This document shows positions 5,617-13,097 of a stretch of 13,097 nucleotides of DNA, in pieces. This DNA comes from JAAYEB01 sp035306725 (GTDB lineage Bacteria > Fibrobacterota > Chitinivibrionia > Chitinivibrionales > Chitinispirillaceae), in contig DATGNN010000152.1 of assembly GCA_035306725.1 (NCBI GenBank), positions 1 to 13,097 of the forward strand, in the 5' to 3' direction. A model generated the notes under the pieces. It searched no databases. It saw nothing but the letters and a program-made list of their open reading frames with translations, and was not told where the DNA came from. The first letter of the stretch is position 1. Each line of letters opens with the position of its first letter. A program made the translations under genes and the position numbers.

Positions 5617-7359
5617 CTACTCTTTCGGTTCGGTAAAGGGAACCCCGGCACGGTCACAGGAATAAAAGACGTTGTACTCCGGGTCGGCCGGGAGGCCTTT
5701 TTTTTCTACCCAGTTGGCCGCGGCGCAGGATGGGCGGCAGCAGTCCTCCATGGTAGTGGTCTCGTACATATTGCCGTTGGAGCCTTGCTTCCAGAAAGAA
5801 TCGTCTTTTGCAGCCTGCTCGGCGGTGATAAGTCCGTCCACCTCAGGCAGGCCCTGGTCCTGTAGCTTGCAACCGGTAACCCGGGTGAGGGCTTCGGGAC
5901 ATTCCACGCGGCGCACGTAAACAGACCAGTTGGCATGATGCAGAGATTCGACCTGATTGGACTTGATACATGAGTTTCTCGCGTATTCGGTAATATCCGG
6001 GTCGGCATGGGTAATCTCGTTGCAGGTTTCCGTTACTCTATCCTGACACTCTTTTGACCCGAGACTCTCTTCGGTGACCCATTGAAACTCGTTCTTGCAC
6101 TCGCTCCAATGTGTAATCGGTTTCACACCGCCGGAGTGGCCACCCTCCTCGGGATAGGCTTCGTAGAGGTATTGTCCGGAGGTGGAGGTCGCCCCAAGCC
6201 CTGGACCGCAGCCGTTGTGAGCACCGAAACCGCCGCCGCCCATGTAAATGTCGAATGTATTCTGCGTAGCCGCTGTGTTGAAGCTCTGAGCTATAATCGG
6301 TTTTGGAATGGGCACCGCGGATGCCGGATTGTTGACATCGTCAGGATTCAATTGAACCTGCCGCTCGTTATGCGGGCTCGGCCAGGCGTAGATAATCTGG
6401 TAGCACTGGCAACAGGTACTCTCATCGTTGCCGTCGATGAATCCGCAGTCCACGTCGTGGCCAACAACGGCGTAGAGATACTCTTCATTGCCGTCATCAA
6501 TCGCGGCCTGAAGCATCTCCGGGCTGTAGAGCATGAATCTCGGACAGATGAACGCAACATCGGCACCAGGCTTCGACGTTTGGTTCTCACTGCATGCGTT
6601 TATTGTGTAGCAGACGCCACCGCATGCACTGTTGGGATCGCCCGGTGTACAGCCTTCGACATAGTCCCAGGCGTGGCAATAACTTGGTGGCGGCAAACGA
6701 TAGGAAACTCCGGCTTTTTTCAGAACGATATGATGAGGTCCGGATGTATAGGATTCGATGGCTATAGAAGCTTCTTGATAACCACTTTTGGTGACTTTGA
6801 TGGTGTCGATCACTGCACTCACCTTGGCAAGATGCCTGGAAGTTTTATTATCCCCCTTAGAGACTGGACCAATATGACCGGCCATACCGGCAATTACCGG
6901 CAATTTAAAATACCTCACAGCACCACCGATATCGGCCTTTATCAAAACTATTTTCGACGGCAAAGACTGCCTTATCGGGTTTATAATATGATACCCGGAC
7001 TGGAGCTTTTTATCAGTCACACAATCAATAAGGGTTCCGTCGAGCTGGTAAAGACTGACCTTCACATGAAGATTGGGTTCGTTAATAGTAACAGCCAACA
7101 GACCCTTTTGGATAGCAACCGAAAAAGAACCATTTTTAATTCGCTGCATTTTTATGGACGATGGCAAATCAAATTGCCAGTTGCCCGAGGCATCCGTAGT
7201 CGTGGATGTATCGGCTATGACCAGTTGTACGGTCGCACCCTCGATACTTGCCCCGGCCCCGTCTTTAACCGTACCTGAAAGGATCTGAGAGGAAAATGAC
7301 AGGTTGAACAGGAAAATTATAATCAAGAAAAGACAATTAAAACGCAACTTCATTTGCAT
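5617..7359 (-). CDS. Secreted GH45-type endoglucanase with an apparently circularly permuted catalytic domain
   Basis: This 580-residue protein has a signal peptide (residues 1-24). A carboxypeptidase-regulatory-like beta domain follows (about 27-66, SGTVKDGAGASIEGATVQL), then a short beta region and a second such motif near 184-217. The catalytic part spans about 225-580. Residues 314-320 (ESTCCQCYQ), FDIYMGGGGFG (D370) and RRVECPEALTRVTGC (485-497) match the fungal GH45 motifs WCCACYE, HFDLNIPGGGVG and RQVQCPAELVARTGC, in normal order. The motif that opens ordinary GH45 enzymes, TTRYWDCCKPSC with the catalytic base Asp, appears instead near the C-terminus as TTTMEDCCRPSC (D539), followed by VFYSCD. 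Cysteines for most of the fold's known disulfides are present (256, 272, 316, 317, 319, 384, 487, 497, 540, 541, 545, 568). The expected activity is hydrolysis of beta-1,4-glucan by inversion, with D370 as acid and D539 as base. The ATG at 7359 is chosen because GAGG lies 6 nt upstream. The catalytic part is clearly GC-richer than the N-terminal part. Confidence 0.85.
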   Translation of the reverse strand: MQMKLRFNCLFLIIIFLFNLSFSSQILSGTVKDGAGASIEGATVQLVIADTSTTTDASGNWQFDLPSSIKMQRIKNGSFSVAIQKGLLAVTINEPNLHVKVSLYQLDGTLIDCVTDKKLQSGYHIINPIRQSLPSKIVLIKADIGGAVRYFKLPVIAGMAGHIGPVSKGDNKTSRHLAKVSAVIDTIKVTKSGYQEASIAIESYTSGPHHIVLKKAGVSYRLPPPSYCHAWDYVEGCTPGDPNSACGGVCYTINACSENQTSKPGADVAFICPRFMLYSPEMLQAAIDDGNEEYLYAVVGHDVDCGFIDGNDESTCCQCYQIIYAWPSPHNERQVQLNPDDVNNPASAVPIPKPIIAQSFNTAATQNTFDIYMGGGGFGAHNGCGPGLGATSTSGQYLYEAYPEEGGHSGGVKPITHWSECKNEFQWVTEESLGSKECQDRVTETCNEITHADPDITEYARNSCIKSNQVESLHHANWSVYVRRVECPEALTRVTGCKLQDQGLPEVDGLITAEQAAKDDSFWKQGSNGNMYETTTMEDCCRPSCAAANWVEKKGLPADPEYNVFYSCDRAGVPFTEPKE

Positions 7360-7364
7360 TTGGT

Positions 7365-7370
7365 ACCTCA
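7365..7370 (-). promoter_or_regulatory. Ribosome binding site that sets the cellulase start
   Basis: TGAGGT on the minus strand places GAGG 6 nt before the ATG at 7359 and 12 nt before the next in-frame ATG (7353). A possible TTG at 7374 lies upstream of this site and is therefore unlikely. Confidence 0.55.
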
Positions 7371-7392
7371 ACAAGTTTGTAACAGCCGAAGC

Positions 7393-7408
7393 TATTTAAT
7401 ATTAAATA
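7393..7408. promoter_or_regulatory. Perfect 16-bp AT palindrome in the cellulase leader
   Basis: TATTTAATATTAAATA is a perfect palindrome between the candidate promoter (7444-7472) and the start codon (7359). The position suits a repressor operator or an mRNA leader element. In such AT-rich DNA it could also be chance. Confidence 0.3.
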
Positions 7409-7443
7409 ACCATATCCATATCTAAAAATTAAATAATAACTAA

Positions 7444-7472
7444 ATTGTAACCAAATAGTAACAGGTTATCAA
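7444..7472 (-). promoter_or_regulatory. Candidate sigma70-type promoter of the cellulase gene
   Basis: On the minus strand TTGATA (7472-7467) and TACAAT (7449-7444) are separated by exactly 17 nt, each close to the TTGACA/TATAAT consensus. This predicts a leader of about 75-80 nt before the ATG at 7359. It lies between the terminator of the upstream helicase gene and the cellulase, so the cellulase is probably a single-gene transcript. Confidence 0.5.
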
Positions 7473-7542
7473 ATAGAAGATTTAAAACTTCAGAAGCTTT
7501 ATCATCTGCAGACACAATATAAATTGTCTCTGGAGTGGTAGT

Positions 7543-7570
7543 AAAAATTAATTACGGGCTTTCGCGCCCG
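7543..7570 (-). terminator. Intrinsic terminator of the RecQ-UvrD fusion gene
   Basis: On the minus strand, about 28 nt after the stop codon, CGGGC-GCGAAA-GCCCG forms a 5-bp GC stem with a short loop, followed by TAATTAATTTTT. The stem is short but GC-only, and the T run is in the right place. Confidence 0.55.
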
Positions 7571-7598
7571 GTGGACATGATTATCAAAAATTAGTAAT

Positions 7599-10500
7599 CT
7601 AAACTTTACGATTTAAGTGTAACTCCGGCAGTAAGATCCGTATCTCTTTCTCCTCACTTGTTTTCCATGTTACTATAAAGTTTATTTTGGCAAAGTCCAC
7701 GCTATAGCCTCTTGAATGTAATTCGGCAAGTTTCTCCTGTGTTCGTTTGGAATACCTGAGAACCTCAACGCCATCAGAATTCATCAGCCCATCGGTACAT
7801 GCATATAACTGATCACCACTCAATAGTGAGACAATCTGTTTCTGCCGATTTTTGAAAAAATCCAGCCACACATCTCTATACGATAACTGCATAACTATTT
7901 GCGAGGGTTCAGCGTATTCGTTATCATCATATCGATTTTCCAAACTCTGTACTTTGATATTTCTAAAATGCAAATTATTGTTTGTATAGATATAAAGATT
8001 ATTCTTTGCCCGGGTCATAGCGACATAAAGTAACCTCTTCGCTTCATTGGTAAACAGATTGTAATTCTGCAGCATTAAATAAAGGTTATCAAACTCCTTC
8101 CCTTTTGCTTTATGAATTGTCGATACCACTATGGCCTCTCCCCTCACCTTATAAAAATCCTCCAATTTTGACTCTCTTAAAAAAGTCTCGAAATCGGTCT
8201 TATACTTACCACGAGGATTGGCCCGTTCAAATTCTGCGATAATACTTCTGCATATCTCGAGCCTGGAGCTTCTGCTGAAAGTATTCTCCAATTCCCGTTT
8301 TGCTTTGTCCCATGTATCATTGAAAATTTTACAAGAGATTCCATTGAGATTCAGCTTGTGGATAAAGAACCTTATTTCTAAAATGTTATACAGATCAAAA
8401 CCGTCGTTGGTCTGAATAAGCTTTGCATTCATACCCTGCTTAATAAGCTGACCTGCAACCTGCAACGCCTGCATATTCTCATAAGTCAGAACACATGTGG
8501 TTCCTGCGAGATCTGCAGAAAGAATTTCTCTTAACACAGGTGTGACCAGGTTATTGCACCTGTAACGGGTAATTCTCAGATTTCCGTTTCCGGATTTATG
8601 CGCAACAACAGGTGTTTTCTTCAATCGACCGGTGACAGTGTCTACAAAATGGTTAGTAAATTGGACCAGATTATGCCTGCTGCGATAATTTTCAACCAAT
8701 TCGTATTTAACTGCATTTTCTTTTTGCAGAAGCTTTACCATATACTGCGAGCTCGAACCTCTGAATTCAAATATATTCTGATCATCATCCCCTACTGCAA
8801 TCACCCTCATATCATCATTGCGATCGAGCAATGTATCAATAAGAGCAAATTCTTCACGGTTCATATCCTGAGCTTCATCTATTACCAGAACAGTTTTTGT
8901 TATCCTGTTTGGTTCTACCTCTCCGCTCTTAATTCTGTCAATAGTAAGCTTGATAATATCAACAGATTCATCAATATTTCCGATTTTGCCAAGCAGATCA
9001 AAGCAATAGGAGTGAAATGTTTTTATCTCCACAAAACTTGCGGCATTGCCTATAAGCGAATAAAGACGACTCTTGAATTCTGTTGCAGCAGCGCGGGAAA
9101 ATGTAAGCATCAGAAGCTGTTCATGTTTCACATCCTCCATCAGAAGAAGTGATGCAAGTTTATGAACCAATACGCGCGTTTTTCCGCTTCCCGGCCCTGC
9201 AGCCACCACAATACAGGGACTCCGATCATTTATAATCTTTAGCTGAGAGGGCGAAAGCTCACCAAAAAGTTGTCTGAACTTTGATGGAGTAATGTTCCTG
9301 CGTATTTCGTTCTTGCGGCTTCCTTTAAAGTATTTATTCAGGAAACTGGAATAATTCAGTCTGAAATAATCCTCCACAAACTGAAGTGCATCCCTGTAAT
9401 CACTTAACATTTTTCTGGCATATTCACCAACGATGTGAATCTGTTGAATTTTGTTTTCATAAAAATTATTCAGCTTTTGGTAATCTTCCGTCTTGTACTG
9501 CTTTTTATTGTTAAGTTCAAGCCTCTCTATTGTTAACTTATTGTATGTTACAAGAAAACCACCTTCAATCTTGATCGATTCGATACGGGTAAGGTAAAAG
9601 AGTGCATCCTCAATATCAGCTATTTTAATATCTTTAGATTTGAAAAGGTTCAGATCATGCTGATAACTTTCTCTGAGCTCGTGAACAGAAAACTCCACCA
9701 GAACTTCATCTCCCTCTTCTGAAGTTTCGCGGGCTTTTCCGTGGAGATATCCTATTATGAATTTTGCAATGCCAAGTCGTTTTTCCAGCCGGGATTTGAG
9801 ATTCTCTGTGGGCTGAAGGCATACTGCCGTAACGTGATTACTGTCGTGGTAGTGCTTGCGGATCATATTTTTTATTGACCAGAAGTTCAGAAGCTTTTTA
9901 ATTTTGTGTGGTGAAACGTCCTTTAATCCTGCTGTGCTTATCTCCTCGTTGAACTTTTTAATATGATATACCTTTTCTTCATCATCTATTAATGACAGCA
10001 GCTTCCTTTCTATACCGCCAAAAGACTGCAGGATTTTCAATGAACGGTTCTGATTCTCTTTTTTATAGATGAATGCGGTAAGATCCTTTGAATCAGCTAA
10101 TATTCTTTCTTCCCTGAGAAGATTTATTATACAGATAACATCTTCTTTTACTATCCCAAGGTGGTCAGAGATGTAATCAACCCGGCTCTCACCATCATCA
10201 TCTTTATTAATTTTTCTGCTTTTACTGGAGAAAAGTTTCCTGATGATTCTGACAGCCTGCTCTTTCTGTTTTGCATCAAATCTTTTGGACATCTGAATTC
10301 TATCAATCGCTTCCTGAGCAGTCTTTGTCATAATACTACTGGCAAAAACCCGCGGCATGTTCTGGCCCCGTTTTAAATACCCGGACTCTTCAAGTGCTGC
10401 AATTGCAGTAGTGACACGGGTTTCGATTTCCCTCACATTTTCATCCCAACCAGCTTTACGTGCAATCTCAAGTGCCGAATTAGAAACAGCTGCGCGAAAT

Positions 10501-12386
10501 CTTGTAATCTCTTTAACAGCCCTCCAAACCTGCTGAATCTCTTTAATATTCAGTTTAGTCTGATTAAGCAGAATAAAATGTTTACCCAGGTCTTCCTCGT
10601 TAAAAAGCACATAGCACTCAGCACTGATATTCTCATCCCGTCCTGCCCGGCCTGCCTCCTGCACATAGTTCTCAAGTGAATCGGATATATCGTAATGGAT
10701 AACCATCTTCACATCTTTTTTATCCACCCCCATGCCAAAAGCGGAAGTAGCTACCATCACCTGTACATCACCCGATATAAATGCGTTCTGATTTGCAATT
10801 TTCTCTTTTGTATCCATTCTACCATGAAATGGTCTGGCATTAATTCCATCATCACTTAACCGCCTGGCAATTTCGTACGCTCTACGGGTACGCGAGACAT
10901 AAACAATTACAGGACACTGCTTATTTTCAATAAGTGTCCGTACTGCACTGTATTTCTCTTCCTCATTCTCCTTTTCAATAACTTTGAATGTTAGATTGTC
11001 CCGGGTTGAACTTGCGCTGAAAAGTTCGAGCTCTATTGAAAGTTTATCTCTAAAATATGACCTGATATCTTCAATAACCTTCAGTTTTGCTGTAGCAGTA
11101 AAGCAGGAAACTGCAATACTTTCATCGAGATTTTTATTTTCCTGAATTTTTTTGATAAAATCACCTATGTAGAGGTAATCAACTCTGAAATCCTGACCCC
11201 ATGAAGAGAAGCAGTGTGCTTCATCTATTACAAAACGAACCACATTTCTTCCCATTATTAACCGCTCCATTGTTTTTGACCGCAGCGATTCCGGTGAAAT
11301 GTAAAGGATTGATGCAGAACCATCCTCTACCCGTTCAAATGATTTTGCTCTCTCTATCGGGTCAAGTAACCCGTTTATCGTGACAGCTTCAGTGATACCT
11401 TTGCTCTCGAGATTATCAACCTGGTCTTTCATAAGAGACTGCAGCGGTGAGATAACAACCGTAAGCCCCCTGACATTTTCCCCGGCCATCAAAGCCGGAA
11501 CCTGAAAAGTAACAGACTTCCCTCCGCCGGTAGGGAAAATCGCTAAAATCGATTTACCATCAATTGCTGCTCTTGAAGCCTGTTCCTGAAGAGGTTCACC
11601 CTTATAAGAACGGTAGGAATCGAAACCAAAAAAACGTTTCAGCCCTTTGCGGACATCAAGTTTCTGGTTACAGTAATTACAATCGGTCAGACAGGGATTA
11701 TTCCTGAGCAGGTGTATGATTCTCTGAACATCAGGAAAGCTTCTAAGCACCCATGGCGGAGTAATAGAATACTGATCACCGCAATAAATTATCGCCAGAC
11801 TGTATGCAAGTTCAAGGGGATTTTGGGATATAAGTTTTGTGAGATTAACCTGTGAACAGATCCTATTATGAAATGTCCGGCGGATAAGATATTCTAAACT
11901 GGAAACACTGCTCTTGAATGAGAGATATCTGAAAAAAGCACGGAACTCTTTTTGATTCTTAAGCAAACAAAAAAAGATCTGCTGCAATTCCTCCGGTGCA
12001 TACTGAAATGCGTTTACTTCATCATTAAACAAACTTCTCGCTTTTTGTGAATCATTGAGCGGATTATTAAGTTCCTCACTCTGCAGTTTCTCATCTTTAA
12101 CAAGAGCATGGTAGGGTCTTTTAGGAAAGAGTAAAGGTGAAAGATAAAGAGTATCGATACAGTTGGATATATCTATACCAGCTCTGATTACTGAATCCCC
12201 GACATATTTCAAATCATGGTTGAAAATATTATGTCCGCAGGCAAACTGGCTGCCTTTGAGAAAGGATGTAAAACCTGGTATGGAAGATGAATGGTAAATT
12301 TCCCCGCTGTCTTTAATGCATCCTATATCAAGTACTTTAAGAGTTTTGGGGTTTATTTCTGTGTCGAAAAAGGCAATTGAAACCAT
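7599..12386 (-). CDS. DEDDh exonuclease - RecQ helicase - UvrD/Rep helicase fusion
   Basis: This 1,595-residue protein carries three enzyme modules. Residues about 1-115 look like a DnaQ-type 3'-5' exonuclease: FFDTE (D8, E10), GHNIFNHD (D58) and HALVKD (H93 and D98, spaced HxxxxD). A Cys cluster, CLTDCNYC, follows at about 232-239. Residues about 250-610 are a RecQ helicase: FPTGGGKS (284-291), DEAH (388-391), FTATA (429-433) and QEAGRAGRD (576-584). About 620-1030 is helical and winged-helix-like. About 1044-1470 is a UvrD/Rep helicase: GPGSGKT (1064-1070), DEAQD (1170-1174), GDDDQNIFEFRG (about 1199-1210), HKAKGKEFD and YVAMTRAK. A C-terminal domain of about 100 residues is unassigned. Both helicases appear catalytically intact. 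A DNA repair or recombination role is inferred. ATG 12386 puts the DTE motif at residue 8, as usual for exonucleases. A TTG at 12416 has GGAG directly against it and is less likely. Confidence 0.9.
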   Translation of the reverse strand: MVSIAFFDTEINPKTLKVLDIGCIKDSGEIYHSSSIPGFTSFLKGSQFACGHNIFNHDLKYVGDSVIRAGIDISNCIDTLYLSPLLFPKRPYHALVKDEKLQSEELNNPLNDSQKARSLFNDEVNAFQYAPEELQQIFFCLLKNQKEFRAFFRYLSFKSSVSSLEYLIRRTFHNRICSQVNLTKLISQNPLELAYSLAIIYCGDQYSITPPWVLRSFPDVQRIIHLLRNNPCLTDCNYCNQKLDVRKGLKRFFGFDSYRSYKGEPLQEQASRAAIDGKSILAIFPTGGGKSVTFQVPALMAGENVRGLTVVISPLQSLMKDQVDNLESKGITEAVTINGLLDPIERAKSFERVEDGSASILYISPESLRSKTMERLIMGRNVVRFVIDEAHCFSSWGQDFRVDYLYIGDFIKKIQENKNLDESIAVSCFTATAKLKVIEDIRSYFRDKLSIELELFSASSTRDNLTFKVIEKENEEEKYSAVRTLIENKQCPVIVYVSRTRRAYEIARRLSDDGINARPFHGRMDTKEKIANQNAFISGDVQVMVATSAFGMGVDKKDVKMVIHYDISDSLENYVQEAGRAGRDENISAECYVLFNEEDLGKHFILLNQTKLNIKEIQQVWRAVKEITRFRAAVSNSALEIARKAGWDENVREIETRVTTAIAALEESGYLKRGQNMPRVFASSIMTKTAQEAIDRIQMSKRFDAKQKEQAVRIIRKLFSSKSRKINKDDDGESRVDYISDHLGIVKEDVICIINLLREERILADSKDLTAFIYKKENQNRSLKILQSFGGIERKLLSLIDDEEKVYHIKKFNEEISTAGLKDVSPHKIKKLLNFWSIKNMIRKHYHDSNHVTAVCLQPTENLKSRLEKRLGIAKFIIGYLHGKARETSEEGDEVLVEFSVHELRESYQHDLNLFKSKDIKIADIEDALFYLTRIESIKIEGGFLVTYNKLTIERLELNNKKQYKTEDYQKLNNFYENKIQQIHIVGEYARKMLSDYRDALQFVEDYFRLNYSSFLNKYFKGSRKNEIRRNITPSKFRQLFGELSPSQLKIINDRSPCIVVAAGPGSGKTRVLVHKLASLLLMEDVKHEQLLMLTFSRAAATEFKSRLYSLIGNAASFVEIKTFHSYCFDLLGKIGNIDESVDIIKLTIDRIKSGEVEPNRITKTVLVIDEAQDMNREEFALIDTLLDRNDDMRVIAVGDDDQNIFEFRGSSSQYMVKLLQKENAVKYELVENYRSRHNLVQFTNHFVDTVTGRLKKTPVVAHKSGNGNLRITRYRCNNLVTPVLREILSADLAGTTCVLTYENMQALQVAGQLIKQGMNAKLIQTNDGFDLYNILEIRFFIHKLNLNGISCKIFNDTWDKAKRELENTFSRSSRLEICRSIIAEFERANPRGKYKTDFETFLRESKLEDFYKVRGEAIVVSTIHKAKGKEFDNLYLMLQNYNLFTNEAKRLLYVAMTRAKNNLYIYTNNNLHFRNIKVQSLENRYDDNEYAEPSQIVMQLSYRDVWLDFFKNRQKQIVSLLSGDQLYACTDGLMNSDGVEVLRYSKRTQEKLAELHSRGYSVDFAKINFIVTWKTSEEKEIRILLPELHLNRKV

Positions 12387-12460
12387 GAAAACATGTTTTT
12401 TCTGTTCAAAAAACAACTCCAGCAGCTTACGCTGAGCACAAAAGAGGATCGTATGATTTA

Positions 12461-12492
12461 AGTATAAAATATAAAGTATAAATTATAAAGTA
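12461..12492 (-). promoter_or_regulatory. AT-rich tandem repeat, likely promoter region of the fusion helicase gene
   Basis: On the minus strand TACTTTATAATTTA is followed at once by TACTTTATATTTTA (13 of 14 positions equal) and then TACTT. The first copy contains TATAAT (12487-12482), but no good -35 box lies 16-18 nt upstream. Its position about 80-100 nt before the start codon suits a promoter. Confidence 0.3.
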
Positions 12493-12571
12493 CATTCATC
12501 AACACCGATAATTAAAGATAATCACAGGCAACGAGTGGAAAATAGGTTCTGATAATTTTCTGGGTCGCCGA

Positions 12572-12594
12572 GCGCACACGCCCCCCGCAGTAAC
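12572..12594. repeat. GC-rich direct repeat, copy 1
   Basis: GCGCACACGCCCCCCGCAGT and following AAC, closely matched at 12951-12976 (ACACGCCCCCC, GC.GTAA). Both copies are preceded within about 35 nt by TTCTGA, so the homologous unit may be about 45 bp. Confidence 0.55.
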
Positions 12595-12841
12595 GATTAA
12601 AAATTCGAAAAAAGAAACTCGAAATTCGAAACAAGACTATAAGATAAATTCAAAATCCTAAACACGAAATAAAACCAAAGAAAAAGCATGAAAACAAGCA
12701 GAAAAAATCAAAAAGCGAAACTCGAAACAGGAATAGAACAATAAACTGATATTGGGGCGTGTGGAAAGCTGTGAATAGCCCCGGTTATAGGATTTGAATA
12801 GCAAATATCTTTGTCTTTTTCAAATTTTCGAAGGCAACACA

Positions 12842-12954
12842 GCCCGCATTCTGACGTACCAAACCGCAAGTGTAGCAGTTGCTAATAAAGGGCGCATGCC
12901 TTACCAGATTATCATAATTTCTAAATCAGATTGAAATTCTGACGTAATGCGGGC
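12842..12954. repeat. 113-bp segment bounded by a perfect 9-bp inverted repeat
   Basis: GCCCGCATT (12842-12850) and its exact complement AATGCGGGC (12946-12954) enclose the segment. The 11-mer ATTCTGACGTA is also present as a direct repeat near both ends (12848-12858 and 12936-12946). No reading frame fills it, so a small palindromic or non-autonomous element is possible. Confidence 0.45.
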
Positions 12955-12976
12955 GAACACGCCCCCCCGCGGTAAT
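12951..12976. repeat. GC-rich direct repeat, copy 2
   Basis: GGGCGAACACGCCCCCCCGC followed by GGTAAT is the second copy of the block at 12572-12594. Its left edge overlaps the inverted repeat end at 12946-12954. Confidence 0.55.
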
Positions 12977-13001
12977 ACATCGCACTATTTTCAGGTCTAA
13001 T

Positions 13002-13097
13002 TCATTCGGAATTCAGATGAGTAACAGTTTCTGCAATATCATCAATCGCATATTGATCCGGTAAACGAATTTTCAGACTGAAACTTCCATCCTCCTC
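13002..13097 (-). CDS. C-terminal fragment of an unknown protein (cut by the window edge)
   Basis: The minus-strand frame is open from the right edge to a TGA at 13004-13002 and gives 31 residues: EEDGSFSLKIRLP, then DQYAIDDIAETVTHLNSE. Codon use is normal and the orientation agrees with all other genes. The fragment has a likely beta strand followed by an amphipathic helix, which is too little to assign a family. It would be the gene upstream of the fusion helicase, about 615 nt away, and so probably a separate transcript. Confidence 0.5.
   Translation of the reverse strand, partial: EEDGSFSLKIRLPDQYAIDDIAETVTHLNSE

Larger units (their letters stand above)
12493..13001. other. Gene-free stretch with A-rich sequence and GC-rich repeats
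   Basis: About 500 bases hold no supported gene. The part 12597-12745 is strongly A-rich, with recurring GAAACTCGAAA and ATTCGAAA words, and reads as low-complexity spacer. It is flanked by two related GC-rich blocks (12572-12594, 12951-12976). GGGGC (about 12754) can pair with GCCCC (about 12777). I see no tRNA, rRNA or CRISPR here. Confidence 0.5.

Noticed and set aside
6082..7278. A 398-codon plus-strand frame antisense to the cellulase
   Set aside because: The minus strand carries clear GH45 motifs, a signal peptide and a ribosome binding site. The antisense product has no recognisable family, and the long frame follows from the GC-rich codon pattern.
8598..9152. A 184-codon plus-strand frame inside the helicase gene
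   Set aside because: It is antisense to the intact UvrD motifs and has no ribosome binding site, so it is a shadow frame.

Overview
This window looks like bacterial chromosome, probably from a cellulose- or polysaccharide-degrading member of the Fibrobacterota/Bacteroidota neighbourhood. The evidence is a secreted GH45-type cellulase with carboxypeptidase-regulatory-like modules, and a giant RecQ-UvrD fusion helicase of a kind I associate with those groups. The phylum is an inference. Every gene I can support is on the minus strand, so transcription runs from high to low coordinates.

Region 1-5,350 is AT-rich and accessory in character: small, unrelated membrane or secreted proteins separated by long gaps full of palindromes. 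From low to high coordinate these are: the first codons of an unknown protein (1-50); an ankyrin / DcrB-PsbP-like / YwqK-MORN-like exported protein (349-1806); a PrsW/CPBP-like intramembrane protease with a C-terminal zinc ribbon (2025-2882); two small exported proteins sharing nearly the same signal peptide (3664-4164 and 4220-4594); a VanZ-like membrane protein (4578-5024); and a doubtful small reading frame (5011-5301). The last four read as one tightly packed minus-strand unit. Two 75-77 bp nested palindromes (1892-1966, 3499-3575) resemble integron attC sites. A 35-bp inverted repeat brackets the protease gene, and a 118-bp imperfect palindrome fills much of 2883-3663. Together they suggest a cassette-like or otherwise mobile region.

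Region 5,350-7,480 holds 21-bp tandem repeats, then the cellulase gene (5617-7359) with its own candidate sigma70-type promoter. The catalytic domain appears circularly permuted. The segment that starts every ordinary GH45 enzyme (catalytic Asp followed by Cys-Cys) lies at the extreme C-terminus, while the rest of the fold precedes it in normal order. This is the most striking observation in the window.

Region 7,540-12,490 is a terminator followed by one 1,595-residue protein that joins a DEDDh-type exonuclease, a complete RecQ helicase and a complete UvrD/Rep helicase, presumably for DNA repair or processing of recombination intermediates. The last 0.6 kb is non-coding and contains A-rich sequence and short GC-rich repeats. 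The window ends in the last 31 codons of another minus-strand gene.
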